From Psychrobacter sp. 1044 (GTDB taxonomy: Bacteria; Pseudomonadota; Gammaproteobacteria; Pseudomonadales; Moraxellaceae): DNA of 64,000 nucleotides. This document shows, in pieces, positions 20,310 to 29,600 of this stretch. The stretch is taken from contig NZ_CAJHAZ010000003.1 in NCBI RefSeq assembly GCF_904846525.1, forward strand, positions 1-64,000. Reading direction: 5' to 3'. Every line of letters begins with the position of its first letter. Within the stretch, counting starts at the first letter, position 1. Made by a program: the position numbers and the translations under genes. Below the pieces are notes generated by a model. The model did no database searches. It was not told the origin of the DNA and worked only from the letters and a program-made list of their open reading frames with translations.

Positions 20310-20499
20310 ATATTTATCCTTATTGGGGTTATGACATTATAGTTATGACGTTAACGCTATGAAAATGGCAGATTTTTTTAATTGCTGATACCTGTTAAAT
20401 TATCAGATTGTTTGGCCAATCAAGCAATCGCAATAGTGTAGCATATTGCGAGGTGAGTGCGCAGTGAGCAAGGTTTAGGTCATGGGTTCGAACCGCTTA

Positions 20500-21117
20500 T
20501 TAGCTATTAACTAACTCATCGGTTGCTACTAAAGCGGCAAATCTATCTTGCAGTGCTGCCATCGCGGTAGCATGCATGGTATCAGCGCTGATTTTCTCTT
20601 TTTTATAGTCAGGCAGGTCGCGAGTGGCACAAGCATCATGGCAAACAAAACTGTCAAAGCCTAAATTAAAGGCAGCTCTCACGCTTGAGCTAACACACAT
20701 ATGACTCATAAAGCCTGCAAAAATAATCTGTTGTTTTTGTGCAGCTGAAATAAGTGCTTGCAGCTGGGTATCATGAAACGCATTGGGATTTTTTTTGACG
20801 ATGAAGGTTTCGCCATCCTTTGGTTGTAATTCAGCGATAATCTCGACGTTAGATGATAAAGGATCAAAAACGTTGCCATTATCTGCGCCGTGATGGGCGA
20901 TATGAAAGATAGGGACGTTCTGTTTACGAGCTTTATCTAGCAATAGACGCGCATTTGTAATGGCGTTCGTACCAGCTTGCCCCAATGGCATCGCACCATC
21001 GACATATTCGTTTTGATAGTCAATAAAAACCACGGCGCAATTTGACCAATCGAGCATATCAAATTGACCGCCAGCAAGTTCAAGTAAAGTAGAGGGCGTA
21101 GATGTAAGAGTATTCAT
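20500..21117 (-). CDS. isochorismatase-like cysteine hydrolase
   Basis: 205 residues with the family triad visible: D33 in VVFIDYQNEY, K109 in VKKNPNAF and C141 in SHMCVSSSVRAA. The family includes nicotinamidases, isochorismatases and amide hydrolases; the substrate here is unknown. The metal-binding DxH of nicotinamidase is not evident, which argues against PncA. It stands alone, divergent from lptF. Confidence 0.85.
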   Translation of the reverse strand: MNTLTSTPSTLLELAGGQFDMLDWSNCAVVFIDYQNEYVDGAMPLGQAGTNAITNARLLLDKARKQNVPIFHIAHHGADNGNVFDPLSSNVEIIAELQPKDGETFIVKKNPNAFHDTQLQALISAAQKQQIIFAGFMSHMCVSSSVRAAFNLGFDSFVCHDACATRDLPDYKKEKISADTMHATAMAALQDRFAALVATDELVNS

Positions 21118-21597
21118 CAGTAGTATTCTCCATTTGGCGAGCTAATTAGGAATTTTTAGTTTTCTCAGTTTAACAAGTAATCCTAATGGTGCGAGGGCAG
21201 TGATACGAATGACACACAAAGGTTTCCAAATGACATCAAGTAAAAATATCGTGCAAAGACTTAATAAAAAGGCTTCTTAGATAAGACAAACTAATGAGTT
21301 AAATGCTCGTTATCCTTTTTATATCTTATCTATTATTAGTGAGCCATACAGCGTTATAGCAAGATGGACGCAATGTTTGCGAACACATTTCACAGCCATT
21401 TTTGAGCAAAATATGCTAGGATTAGCGGTTATCTTTATCGCTAATTTTTACAGCATGTCGCTAATCCGTCTCGCAGATATTTTCATATCTTTTGCCGTTG
21501 CTTTTAGGGCTGTTTAAGTATCTGATTGAGCAGCACGGTCTTGTATTTCTATTGTCCAGTTATCGGTATCCGCTATTGTATTTAGAGCGATCCATAA
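21118..21597. other. divergent intergenic region hydrolase / lptF
   Basis: 480 bases with no recognised gene or strong hairpin. The lptF promoter must be here. Confidence 0.4.
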
Positions 21598-22980
21598 TTG
21601 TCAGTGTTTGCCAATAAAGCTGCGATAAATCGTGCGACTATCAACCTTTTTAAAAGAGTGCCCATTGTGATATTACGCCGCTATATGACTCAACAAGTTG
21701 CCTCAACGACCGCATTGGTCTTGGGGTTTTTAGTGGTGATGATGCTGGGCGGTCGTTTGATCCGTTACTTTGGGATTGCCGCAGAAGGCAATCTAGATAT
21801 CAGCTTGTTATTTACCATCATTGGTTATAATTTGCCGTACTTTTTAGAGCTTATCCTGCCATTAGCATTTTTTATCGCTCTAATGCTGGTATTCGGGCGG
21901 CTGTATGTCGATCAAGAAATGGCAGTGATTAATGCCAGTGGGGTGTCGCGTGGTAAACTTGCCCGTTTGATGACGCCTTTAATATTGGCATTGTTCGTTG
22001 GGGAAGCGGCTTTATCTATCGTTGGTAAACCGTGGGGCGTACGCTCATCGGAAAGTGTCTGGCAACAGCAGGTATTGACCAGTGCTTTTGATTTAATTCG
22101 TCCCAATGAATTTATTAGTAGTGGCAATTATCATTTGTATGTGGGCAGCTTGAGTGATGATAAAAAGCAATTGCAAGATGTGATATTGATTCAATCTGAG
22201 CCTGAAAAAAAGGGCAGTGCCGCTAAAAATAACACTGCCAAAGAGACTGCCGTCGATGTTAAAAACACCATCGATCCCGAAACAGCTGAGCAATTAAATA
22301 TTTCAGACATGCCAAATATGCCAACTGCGATTACTAATAATACCAACATCAGCAAAGATACTATTACGTTGGCTAAGCGTGCCGAGCAAGTAGACACGGG
22401 TAATAGCGGTGTGACCCAATTGGACTTGTTCCAAGGGCGGCGTTATGAAGTCGGTGCTGGCAGTCTGAAATACAATCAAGTGGGCTTTGATCGTTACCGC
22501 ATTACTTTGACAGAATCCTCAAAAGAAGTCATCACCGAAGATAATATCGAAACGCAAGCGATTGGACCATTATGGCAAGCCGCGACGGGTGGTACAGCAA
22601 GTAGTGGCAACTCGCTGCGTGTGGCACAAAGTGAGCTTGGCTATCGTTTGGCATTGCCGTGGTTGATGATCATTGCACCAATGCTCGCTGTACCACTGGC
22701 GCAAGTACGTCCGCGTCAAGGTCGCTGGTTGCGCCTATTCCCTTCTATTTTATTGTTTGTCAGTTGTGCGCTGGGTATTATTTCACTCAAAAATGCTGTT
22801 AGCAAAGGCAGTGTGAGCGTTTGGGCATATGCTTGGCTCATTTTAGGGTTTATGGCATTGGCGCTTTATATGAATTGGGGCAGCCGTGTGCAGCATCGAC
22901 TACGCTTTCGCAAACCGAAGAACACGCCTTTAACGGTTGCCGATCATCAGAGCAGTGGCTCACAAGGAGGGCAGTCCTAA
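21598..22980 (+). CDS. lptF: LPS export ABC transporter permease LptF
   Basis: Inner-membrane subunit of LptB2FG, which extracts LPS from the membrane. Six membrane segments: three N-terminal, then a large periplasmic beta-jellyroll, then three C-terminal (PWLMIIAPMLAVPLAQVRPRQG onwards). The frame can start at TTG 21598, but the family begins at ILRRYMTQQ, so GTG at 21667 is the more likely start. The periplasmic domain carries an unusual Asn/Thr/Lys-rich insert of about 50 residues (around 200-260). It overlaps lptG by one base (TAATG), so the two are translationally coupled. Confidence 0.92.
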   Translation: MSVFANKAAINRATINLFKRVPIVILRRYMTQQVASTTALVLGFLVVMMLGGRLIRYFGIAAEGNLDISLLFTIIGYNLPYFLELILPLAFFIALMLVFGRLYVDQEMAVINASGVSRGKLARLMTPLILALFVGEAALSIVGKPWGVRSSESVWQQQVLTSAFDLIRPNEFISSGNYHLYVGSLSDDKKQLQDVILIQSEPEKKGSAAKNNTAKETAVDVKNTIDPETAEQLNISDMPNMPTAITNNTNISKDTITLAKRAEQVDTGNSGVTQLDLFQGRRYEVGAGSLKYNQVGFDRYRITLTESSKEVITEDNIETQAIGPLWQAATGGTASSGNSLRVAQSELGYRLALPWLMIIAPMLAVPLAQVRPRQGRWLRLFPSILLFVSCALGIISLKNAVSKGSVSVWAYAWLILGFMALALYMNWGSRVQHRLRFRKPKNTPLTVADHQSSGSQGGQS

Positions 22981-24206
22981 TGAGTGTCTTATCTTCTAAA
23001 CCATCTAATCCTGACTCGCAAAACGCTCATGCTAAGTACGCTCGCAAACCTGCCAAACTAAAAGTGCTGAGCCGTTACGTCAAGCTGAACGCTTTGCTCG
23101 CAATCGTCGGAGCTGTCATAGGCTTGTGGGCATTACAGCTGGTATTCTCTTATTTGTCTGAGCTGGATTCGTTAGATGATAGCTATACGATGGGCGAGGC
23201 GATTAAGTATATTTTTTATCGCTCGCCTTATTTTTTAGAGCAATTTATTCCCACTGGCGCATTGCTAGGTGCAGTGGTCGGCTTGGGCTTGCTTGCCAAT
23301 AAAAGTGAGCTGGTCGTGATGCGTGCCGCTGGCGTCAGCGTTTATCGTATCGTCGGTTGGGTATTGCAGCCTGCTTTGATTTTTGTGTTGCTCGCATTGA
23401 TTATCAATCAGTTCGTGCTGCCGCACTCTAATCAATTGGCAAAAGAAATCAACGACGAAGACAGCAGTTCATTGGTCACATCGGTACGCGGTTATTGGAC
23501 GTTGCAGCCACGCTTTGAGAGTACAAAAGACGGCAGTGCCAAGCCAGATGGTAGCGATATTTTGTATATCGATTATGCTGATGTGCAAGGCAATATCGGT
23601 GAAGTTAAACGCTGGCATTTAGACAATAATGGCAATCTGCAAACGGCCATTCACGCTGAGGGTGGTAAATATATTGGTCGTGAACCTGTTAATCCTGCCA
23701 GCAGCAAACCGAGCGAGCAATATCGCTATGAGTGGCAGCTGAACAACATGACCAAGCTGATGATTAACCAAGGCTTTGAGAGTAGCCAAGCCATCTCACC
23801 GTCAGATACCTTAAGCCTGCCCTTTGCCCCTGAATCGGTATATCTGCTTACCCGTAAGGCAGAGGATTTATCATTGACTCAGCTGTATGAGCATCGTCAA
23901 TTTATGCGCCAACAAGGCACACGCTCGTTAAGTCATGAGCTGGCTTTTTGGCAAAAACTGCTCTCACCGCTATCGATTTTATCGCTGGTGATTGTTGCCT
24001 GCTCATTCGTCTTTGGCTCACTGCGGACGCATAGCTTAGGCTTGCGTATCGTCGTAGCATTATTGTTTGGCTTGCTGTTTAGTTATGTGCAAGACTTGGT
24101 TGGCTTTGTCTCATTGGCGACTGGATTTTCGCCATTATTAATGGTGATATTACCGATTATCGCCAGTGCGATATTGGGTGGCTATTTGCTCAAACGGCAG
24201 ATGTAA
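22980..24206 (+). CDS. lptG: LPS export ABC transporter permease LptG
   Basis: Partner permease of LptF; 408 residues from the ATG that shares its A with the lptF stop, with AGGAGG just upstream. N-terminal LSRYVKLNALLAIVGAV, a jellyroll in the middle (DILYIDYADVQGNIGEVKRWHLD), and a C-terminal membrane triplet beginning KLLSPLSILSLVIVACSFVFGSLR are family features. The ~30-residue polar lead before the first helix is longer than usual. An earlier in-frame start inside lptF is rejected in favour of this ribosome site. Confidence 0.94.
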   Translation: MSVLSSKPSNPDSQNAHAKYARKPAKLKVLSRYVKLNALLAIVGAVIGLWALQLVFSYLSELDSLDDSYTMGEAIKYIFYRSPYFLEQFIPTGALLGAVVGLGLLANKSELVVMRAAGVSVYRIVGWVLQPALIFVLLALIINQFVLPHSNQLAKEINDEDSSSLVTSVRGYWTLQPRFESTKDGSAKPDGSDILYIDYADVQGNIGEVKRWHLDNNGNLQTAIHAEGGKYIGREPVNPASSKPSEQYRYEWQLNNMTKLMINQGFESSQAISPSDTLSLPFAPESVYLLTRKAEDLSLTQLYEHRQFMRQQGTRSLSHELAFWQKLLSPLSILSLVIVACSFVFGSLRTHSLGLRIVVALLFGLLFSYVQDLVGFVSLATGFSPLLMVILPIIASAILGGYLLKRQM

Positions 24207-24224
24207 TTTTAGAAATTTAGCCAT

Positions 24225-24265
24225 AAAAAAAGCCCGCTAGATCATGACGATTTAGCGGGCTTTTT
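24225..24265. terminator. bidirectional intrinsic terminator
   Basis: AGCCCGCTA with flanking As (24225-24239) and TAGCGGGCTTTTT (24253-24265), a strong GC stem between convergent lptG and the methyltransferase gene. Confidence 0.93.
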
Positions 24266-24300
24266 GTTTACGCAGCTTTTAATACATAAGCTTTTAAAGC

Positions 24301-24909
24301 TTAGTCTTTCGTCGCCATGGTAATCGTATAGGTCTTACCTTGTTTGATCTTTTCACTATTACCAAACACTTCGGTAAACGAGCGCTTCATAAACTGACGT
24401 AGGCCATTGATTGTCACCACATAAAAACGGCCGCCCTTACGCATACGCGCATAGGCATCGAGGAAATATAAATAATGCTGCTCTTTACCTACTTTGGCTG
24501 GCAAGTTTGACATCACCAAGCTAAAGTCTTTGTCTTTTGCCACGTGATTAAAGCCATTTGATAAATGCACATCGACATTGTTTAGACCGTTTTTCTCACA
24601 ATTCAGGCGTGCATATTCGACTGCCATAAAGTCTTTATCAATCAACGTATGCAGACCGTTTGGACACTCACGCGCTGCCGTCATACCAAGTACGCCATAG
24701 CCACAGCCCAAATCGATCGAGTCATCATCCGCTTCAAAATCAATATAATCAAGCAGCATCAAGCTACCGTCATCGAGCTTTTGCGGTGAAAAAATGCCCC
24801 ACGTGGTCGCAAAATCAAATGGCTTACCCAGTACGTCTTGGCGAAAATTAATGTCTTCGCGCCAATGTTGGGCGTTTTTTAATAGGTCGGCAGGTGGTCT
24901 ATGGCTCAT
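24301..24909 (-). CDS. class I SAM methyltransferase, RsmC-like catalytic domain
   Basis: 202 residues from the ATG at 24909 (MSHRPPADLL). DLGCGYGVLG (66-75) is the SAM loop; LIDKDFMAVEYAR binds the ribose; SNLPAKVG (134-141) replaces the NPPFH-type motif of RsmC/RlmG-like guanine N2 methyltransferases. WGIFSPQKLDDGS matches the loop before the SAM site in that group. Size equals the catalytic half of RsmC, so this is a single-domain relative; an rRNA target is plausible but not shown. The upstream in-frame extension of 20 codons is not family-like. Confidence 0.8.
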   Translation of the reverse strand: MSHRPPADLLKNAQHWREDINFRQDVLGKPFDFATTWGIFSPQKLDDGSLMLLDYIDFEADDDSIDLGCGYGVLGMTAARECPNGLHTLIDKDFMAVEYARLNCEKNGLNNVDVHLSNGFNHVAKDKDFSLVMSNLPAKVGKEQHYLYFLDAYARMRKGGRFYVVTINGLRQFMKRSFTEVFGNSEKIKQGKTYTITMATKD

Positions 24910-25102
24910 GAGATTCTCGGATAATAGATAAGTAAAAGGTGGTACGCGATGGAATAAAACAGCGTACACATTATGATGGGTATTGTAACGAGAAAAAGGT
25001 AGGTTTGCAGCATGCTATTGATTCGATAGACCAAAAACCTAGGCTATATACTGATTTTGTAGTGTAAGATTGGTTGATAGAGATATAGCCTATGAGATTA
25101 TT

Positions 25103-26359
25103 ATGAATACAACAGAAAAAGGCGATAATTTTGAAGATAAAGTGCTAACACTTCTTATGGAAGAAATAGAAAGTTTTAATACATTTATAAACCCTAAAAA
25201 CCATATGAAAGTTTTCAAAAAGAAGAAGTATTATTCAAGGTTTAGGAAAAATGATATAGAGTTTGACATTGCTATTGAGGTATATCAGGATGAAAAAATT
25301 CCAAACTATTCATCTCTAATACTGATTGAGTGTAAGGACTATAAAGGAGCAGTTGGTGTTGATCAGGTCAATAAGTTCTTACAAGATGTCAGAGATTTAA
25401 GTGAAGGTAATTTTAGCTATAATTTAAAACCTATAATGGCGATTAGCTCTAATTTAGCAAAATCGGCATTTAATGTAGCTTTAGAGAGAAATGTAGGACT
25501 CATTAAAATAAACGAAAGCGATGGACTGAAATGGGTATTAAATAGAAGTTTTGAAAAGTATGGTATCAATCAAGCTCTTAGCTCAAAGGACATATTTGTA
25601 CATAGCGACCAACCAAATTATTACAATTCTAAGTGGTTCTTTTATTCTGAAAATAGATGGTTTAGTAGTTTTAAGGATTATTTAAGAGACATCACTGGAC
25701 AAAAGGACGAATGCTCTAAGTCTCAAGTAGTATATTTTTCTAAAGATACTCTGGAGAATATAGCTAAAGAAATACTTACAAAAATTGAGTACCTAGATGG
25801 CGTTGTTTGTCTATCTGACTTACTATCTTACGAGGTATTAAAGAGCGTAAAATTATATAAAGACGTTATTCCCTCTGTACATGAGAAGATCCTACTCGGT
25901 AGAGTTGATTTTAAAAGTAATGAAATTTTTATATACAAAAAAGAAATTGAAGATGACAAAAGAGATAGATTCACTCTTGCACATGAATTATCGCATATCC
26001 TATTAGGACACAGTCAATATTTGGATAAAGATTCATTTGAAGAACATGACTTAGCTAGTATACAGGTTTTAGATAATTCTATGGTTGCAAAGCTTGAGTT
26101 TCAAGCGAATTACTTAGCAAGCTGTTTATTGGTTCCTAGTGAGCAATTAGCAAAAGCATTTTTAAAGATATATTCTGAGTTAGGATTAAAAAGAAGAGGT
26201 GTGTTCTGGATTTATTTAGATAACCAGGCCGAAAATAAGATGATAGCTAATAATGTTGTTAGCAAGCTGGCTCGTTACTTTGATGTTTCAAAAAGTGTTA
26301 TTAAAATTAGATTAATAGGTTTTGGTCTACTTCATGACGAAAGATTGAAAGTAATCTAA
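25103..26359 (+). CDS. restriction-endonuclease-like / ImmA-IrrE metallopeptidase fusion
   Basis: 418 residues with two recognisable parts. Residues 1-140 look like a PD-(D/E)xK nuclease of the Mrr type: GDNFEDKVLTLL, FDIAIE with D55, and IECKDYKGAVGVDQV with E76 and K78, followed by AISSNLAKSAFNVALERN as the usual QxxxY-like helix region. Residues 255-400 are an ImmA/IrrE peptidase: RFTLAHELSHILLGH (HExxH 294-298) and EFQANYLASCLLVP with the third ligand E332. ImmA-type peptidases cut regulators on a stress cue. The gene is clearly more AT-rich than its neighbours and lies alone between a divergent gene and xerD, whose stop it overlaps by three bases: signs of transfer. A start at TTG 25070 is possible. 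A defence or DNA-damage role is inferred only. Confidence 0.82.
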   Translation: MNTTEKGDNFEDKVLTLLMEEIESFNTFINPKNHMKVFKKKKYYSRFRKNDIEFDIAIEVYQDEKIPNYSSLILIECKDYKGAVGVDQVNKFLQDVRDLSEGNFSYNLKPIMAISSNLAKSAFNVALERNVGLIKINESDGLKWVLNRSFEKYGINQALSSKDIFVHSDQPNYYNSKWFFYSENRWFSSFKDYLRDITGQKDECSKSQVVYFSKDTLENIAKEILTKIEYLDGVVCLSDLLSYEVLKSVKLYKDVIPSVHEKILLGRVDFKSNEIFIYKKEIEDDKRDRFTLAHELSHILLGHSQYLDKDSFEEHDLASIQVLDNSMVAKLEFQANYLASCLLVPSEQLAKAFLKIYSELGLKRRGVFWIYLDNQAENKMIANNVVSKLARYFDVSKSVIKIRLIGFGLLHDERLKVI

Positions 26360-27294
26360 CCTCTCGGATGATGCTCAGCATGCAATTTCTGCAACCTCGC
26401 TGTCGCCACATGGGTATAGATCTGTGTGGTTGATAAATCGCTATGTCCAAGTAATAACTGCACACTACGCAAGTCCGCGCCATGATTCAGTAGATGCGTG
26501 GCAAAAGCGTGACGCAGGGTATGCGGTGATAGCTCTTTATCGATACTAGCGACTTTGGCGTATTTCTTGAGCAAATACCAAAAGTTCTGCCGTGTCATAT
26601 AGCCACCTTGCGCCGTCAAAAATACCGCTTGGCAATTTCCTGATTTCAAATGTGCAATCAAATCACCACGAGCATGCGTTAGATAATCTTCCAGCGCATC
26701 GTTTGCATATTCGCCGAGTGGCACCAGTCTTGTTTTATTGCCTTTACCTGTGATTTGCAGCCAGCCAGCGTTTAGATTTACTTGCTCTAATGAGAGATTA
26801 ATCAACTCGCTCACACGCAGCCCGCACGCATATAGTACCTCTAGCATGGCTTTGTCACGCAGTCCGAGCGCGGTGCTGGTATCGGGTACGGCAAGCAAAT
26901 TATCGACATCAGCTTCGGCTAAGTCTTTTGGTAACGGTCGTCCGAGCTTGGGGCTTTTGATACGCTCGCAAGGATTGTCTTCACGCAGATTACTGGCAAT
27001 CATCCACAGATAAAACTGACGCAAGCTTGAAAGCATACGTGCTTGGGTGCGTGGCGTTTTGCCGTCTTGAGTCAGGGTTGATAAGCAGTGCAGCACGTCA
27101 TCAGGCTGCCAGCGGGTCAGGGCGATAGGATTGGTCAGCTCGCAAGAGCGCAGGTCGCGGACATAAGCATTACGAGTACGCGTTGCTAGACCACGTGCCA
27201 GCATGGCTTGACGAAACTCAGTGATATAACTGGGTTCGTCATCTACTGCCAGCGCCTTAGGTTGGCGCTGTTGCACGGCACGATCACGACTCAT
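26356..27294 (-). CDS. xerD: site-specific tyrosine recombinase XerD
   Basis: Resolves chromosome dimers at dif with XerC. The product follows E. coli XerD closely by recall: SPKLGRPLPKDLAEADVDNLL, LRDKAMLEVLYACGLRVSEL (catalytic Arg), GKGNKTRLVPLG (Lys), SPHTLRHAFATHLLNHGADLR (HxxR), LLGHSDLSTTQIYTHV (His and Tyr). 312 residues, with an extra ~20-residue N-terminal lead. It is the last gene of the minus-strand run that begins at recN. It is a housekeeping recombinase, not a phage integrase. Confidence 0.94.
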   Translation of the reverse strand: MSRDRAVQQRQPKALAVDDEPSYITEFRQAMLARGLATRTRNAYVRDLRSCELTNPIALTRWQPDDVLHCLSTLTQDGKTPRTQARMLSSLRQFYLWMIASNLREDNPCERIKSPKLGRPLPKDLAEADVDNLLAVPDTSTALGLRDKAMLEVLYACGLRVSELINLSLEQVNLNAGWLQITGKGNKTRLVPLGEYANDALEDYLTHARGDLIAHLKSGNCQAVFLTAQGGYMTRQNFWYLLKKYAKVASIDKELSPHTLRHAFATHLLNHGADLRSVQLLLGHSDLSTTQIYTHVATARLQKLHAEHHPRG

Positions 27295-27318
27295 AACTCA
27301 GTACTCGATGGTTAAATG

Positions 27319-28521
27319 TTAGATAAGCGTTAAGCACCATAATGAAGTGACTTCAGCACTGCGCGCGATATGTAGCGGGTCCGTATCATCTTGGCTGCGA
27401 CCATGCTTAGGTTGGGTGTCCAGACGATATTTTACTGCCAATCCAGCATCGGCAAACAAGCTTAGTAACTCATCACGGGTGCGCAGTTGCAGGTGCTCTG
27501 CCAAGTCCGACATTATCAACCAAAGCTCGCCGTGCTCAGCTAAGTGCTGTTTGGCACCTTGCAACACCCCACGCAGCATCGCGCTCTTGGCATCATAGAC
27601 GGCGTACTCAAGAGACGAGCTTGGCTTAGCAGGTAACCAAGGCGGATTGCAGACAATCAGGTTGGCGAGTGGTGCATCAGTCGGATATAAATCGGCTTGC
27701 TGCAATTGTACGGCAGGTAATTCTAAGCGTGTAAAGTTCTCGTTGGCACAGGCCAAAGCACGTGGGTTTAAATCCGTTGCTATCACTTGCGAAACACCGC
27801 GCTGCGCTAAGATAATAGCCAGCAATCCCGTGCCGGTACCGATGTCATAGGCGACATCATGGCTTGCTGGTAGCGGTGCATCGAGCAATAGCTGTACATA
27901 CTCATGACGGGTTGGTGCAAAGACGCCATAATGCGGGAAAATTGATAGCCCTAAGCTGTCTATTGGGACACCTTTTTCGCGCCATCCTGCCGCACCAAGT
28001 GCGCCTTGCAAGTCACGAAACGACAGCACGCAAGACTCATCCATCGCCTTATCTAAAGGGCCAAAAGCTGCTGTACAGGCTGCACTGACATCGGGCGCGC
28101 GGCGTAGTTGGCTGACATAGTTGGCATCAAGCTCTAATAGCAAACGGCTTAATATGCGCGAACGCTGCGCTTGCAGTTGGCGCTGTTGATGAAATAAATT
28201 AGGTATTTCTTTAGAGCTGACTGAATCAGATTCTGTTATAGACTTAGCCGCTTTTTTTGCTTTACGCAGCTCAGAGCGCTCATTGGTACGATCTATGCGA
28301 CGACCGAGCGCTTGTAGCAACTGGCGTGCATTATGAAAATCACCGCGCCACAGCAGTGAGCTACCTTCGCAAGCTAAGCGATAAGCGTCATCTGCGGTCG
28401 TTGTATCATCGACCAACACAATGCGCGCAGGCGGCATATGATTGCTTTCAGACAACCAAAGAGCATTATGTAGCGTTTCGTTTTCTTGCCATTGTACATA
28501 CTGCTTTTCTGTTTGTAACAC
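27319..28521 (-). CDS. class I SAM methyltransferase, MTS type
   Basis: 400 residues. The C-terminal half is the enzyme: YDIGTGTGLLAIILAQRG (SAM loop), IATDLNPRALACANENF, and VCNPPWLP, the NPPW motif of N6-adenine or N5-glutamine type methyltransferases (HemK/RlmF/TrmN6-like). The N-terminal ~190 residues are helical, with a Lys/Ser stretch, and I do not recognise them; they may bind the substrate. The position 24 bases upstream of xerD suggests co-transcription. Exact target unknown. Confidence 0.72.
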   Translation of the reverse strand: MLQTEKQYVQWQENETLHNALWLSESNHMPPARIVLVDDTTTADDAYRLACEGSSLLWRGDFHNARQLLQALGRRIDRTNERSELRKAKKAAKSITESDSVSSKEIPNLFHQQRQLQAQRSRILSRLLLELDANYVSQLRRAPDVSAACTAAFGPLDKAMDESCVLSFRDLQGALGAAGWREKGVPIDSLGLSIFPHYGVFAPTRHEYVQLLLDAPLPASHDVAYDIGTGTGLLAIILAQRGVSQVIATDLNPRALACANENFTRLELPAVQLQQADLYPTDAPLANLIVCNPPWLPAKPSSSLEYAVYDAKSAMLRGVLQGAKQHLAEHGELWLIMSDLAEHLQLRTRDELLSLFADAGLAVKYRLDTQPKHGRSQDDTDPLHIARSAEVTSLWCLTLI

Positions 28522-28641
28522 GTAGTAGCCTACCTTTTGTGAAAGATACTTCGCTTAAAATGCAAAGATACCTTTATATTATTTATTGCGCTGTCAATGT
28601 TCTGCTGTGATCAATGCTTTGCTGCGGTCACTTGAGTGCAT

Positions 28642-28977
28642 TTAAGCGCTTTTTTTCTTAACCAGATAACGATAAAGTGTGGCGCTGATTGGTGCATCCT
28701 CATCGCCAGCGACCATTATTTCATCGGGATCGACGTTTAAATTTACATTTTCAGCAAGCGTTTCTTGCTGCACAAGCTCATGTCCCAAATGACGACAAAA
28801 ATTAGGAATGTCACGAGTGGTGGCTGGGTCGGTGGCGAGTATTTCAATCACCTCGCCAGCATCAGCGTTACGGATGGTTCGATGTAGCATCATGACTGGC
28901 TCAGGGCAAATCAGCCCTTGAGTATCTAAATGATGATTGATCGTCGTTTGCGTGGTAGAAGTGCTCATAGTAGTCAT
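28642..28977 (-). CDS. tusA: sulfur carrier protein TusA family
   Basis: TusA relays sulfur as a persulfide from IscS to tRNA thiolation. The motif [20 protein letters not shown] holds the sulfur-bearing C24; [22 protein letters not shown] is the second family stretch. At 111 residues it is longer than the 81 of E. coli, the extra being a C-terminal tail ending [11 protein letters not shown]. No tusBCD nearby. Confidence 0.9.
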   Translation of the reverse strand: MTTMSTSTTQTTINHHLDTQGLICPEPVMMLHRTIRNADAGEVIEILATDPATTRDIPNFCRHLGHELVQQETLAENVNLNVDPDEIMVAGDEDAPISATLYRYLVKKKSA

Positions 28978-29028
28978 TTAAATCGATAGTATAAGGTAAA
29001 AGTTTTTTGCGTCATTTATAAGTATGCT

Positions 29029-29508
29029 TTACGTTTCTTCAGCGGTTTCAGTGTCTTTTTCTGCTTCTAGAAAATTAAAAAAGCGCTTAAAGCTCACTTT
29101 AAATAAAAACGCCACACCTAGCCAACAAGATAAGCCTAACCAGGCGGTATCAGCGAATAATAAGCCACCAACCAATATGATGGTCGATACGCCAATGCTC
29201 ATGGCAATCATCGACGCTTGGTTTAAGCGATAACGATAAATCACCAGCGCATCATAAATAGTAATAGGAATCGTAAGCGCAACCAAGGCATAAGGCAAGT
29301 TATAGAAAAGTTGATAAAGCAGTTGATTGTCATGAAAGGCTTTGATACTGGCAATGGTGCCAAAGACCATAAAGGCGAGAATAGCGGCATAAATGAGATA
29401 AATCGCTATTTGATTCGCTCGCTGTGCGCCTTTGATACGGGCGATGGCAAGCGGCGTAAAACCATGTTGCGATTTGTTTTGCAGGGAGTGGTCTGAGACA
29501 GTGGTCAT
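29029..29508 (-). CDS. four-helix membrane protein of unknown function
   Basis: I do not recognise this 159-residue product. It has a polar start, four probable membrane helices (about 35-57, 67-88, 97-117, 120-138) and an acidic, Glu-rich tail. It sits between ruvX (92 bases upstream) and tusA (51 bases downstream) on the same strand. It is probably a real gene: long open frame within a tight run of genes and good hydrophobic pattern. Confidence 0.7.
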   Translation of the reverse strand: MTTVSDHSLQNKSQHGFTPLAIARIKGAQRANQIAIYLIYAAILAFMVFGTIASIKAFHDNQLLYQLFYNLPYALVALTIPITIYDALVIYRYRLNQASMIAMSIGVSTIILVGGLLFADTAWLGLSCWLGVAFLFKVSFKRFFNFLEAEKDTETAEET

Positions 29509-29600
29509 AATAATCAGGTATTTATCCGTGTAGAGTGACGATATGTCAGAATTGGCAGTGTTTTAATTAAGAGTGCTTTAACAGCAGGTTTATCGCTGAT

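Noticed and set aside
24206-24969. Methyltransferase taken from its longest frame (start 24969)
   Set aside because: The first 20 codons are unlike the family; ATG 24909 fits better.
26356-27294. Tyrosine recombinase as sign of a prophage or integrative element
   Set aside because: Motifs match chromosomal XerD, and it lies in a housekeeping run; no attachment repeats were seen.
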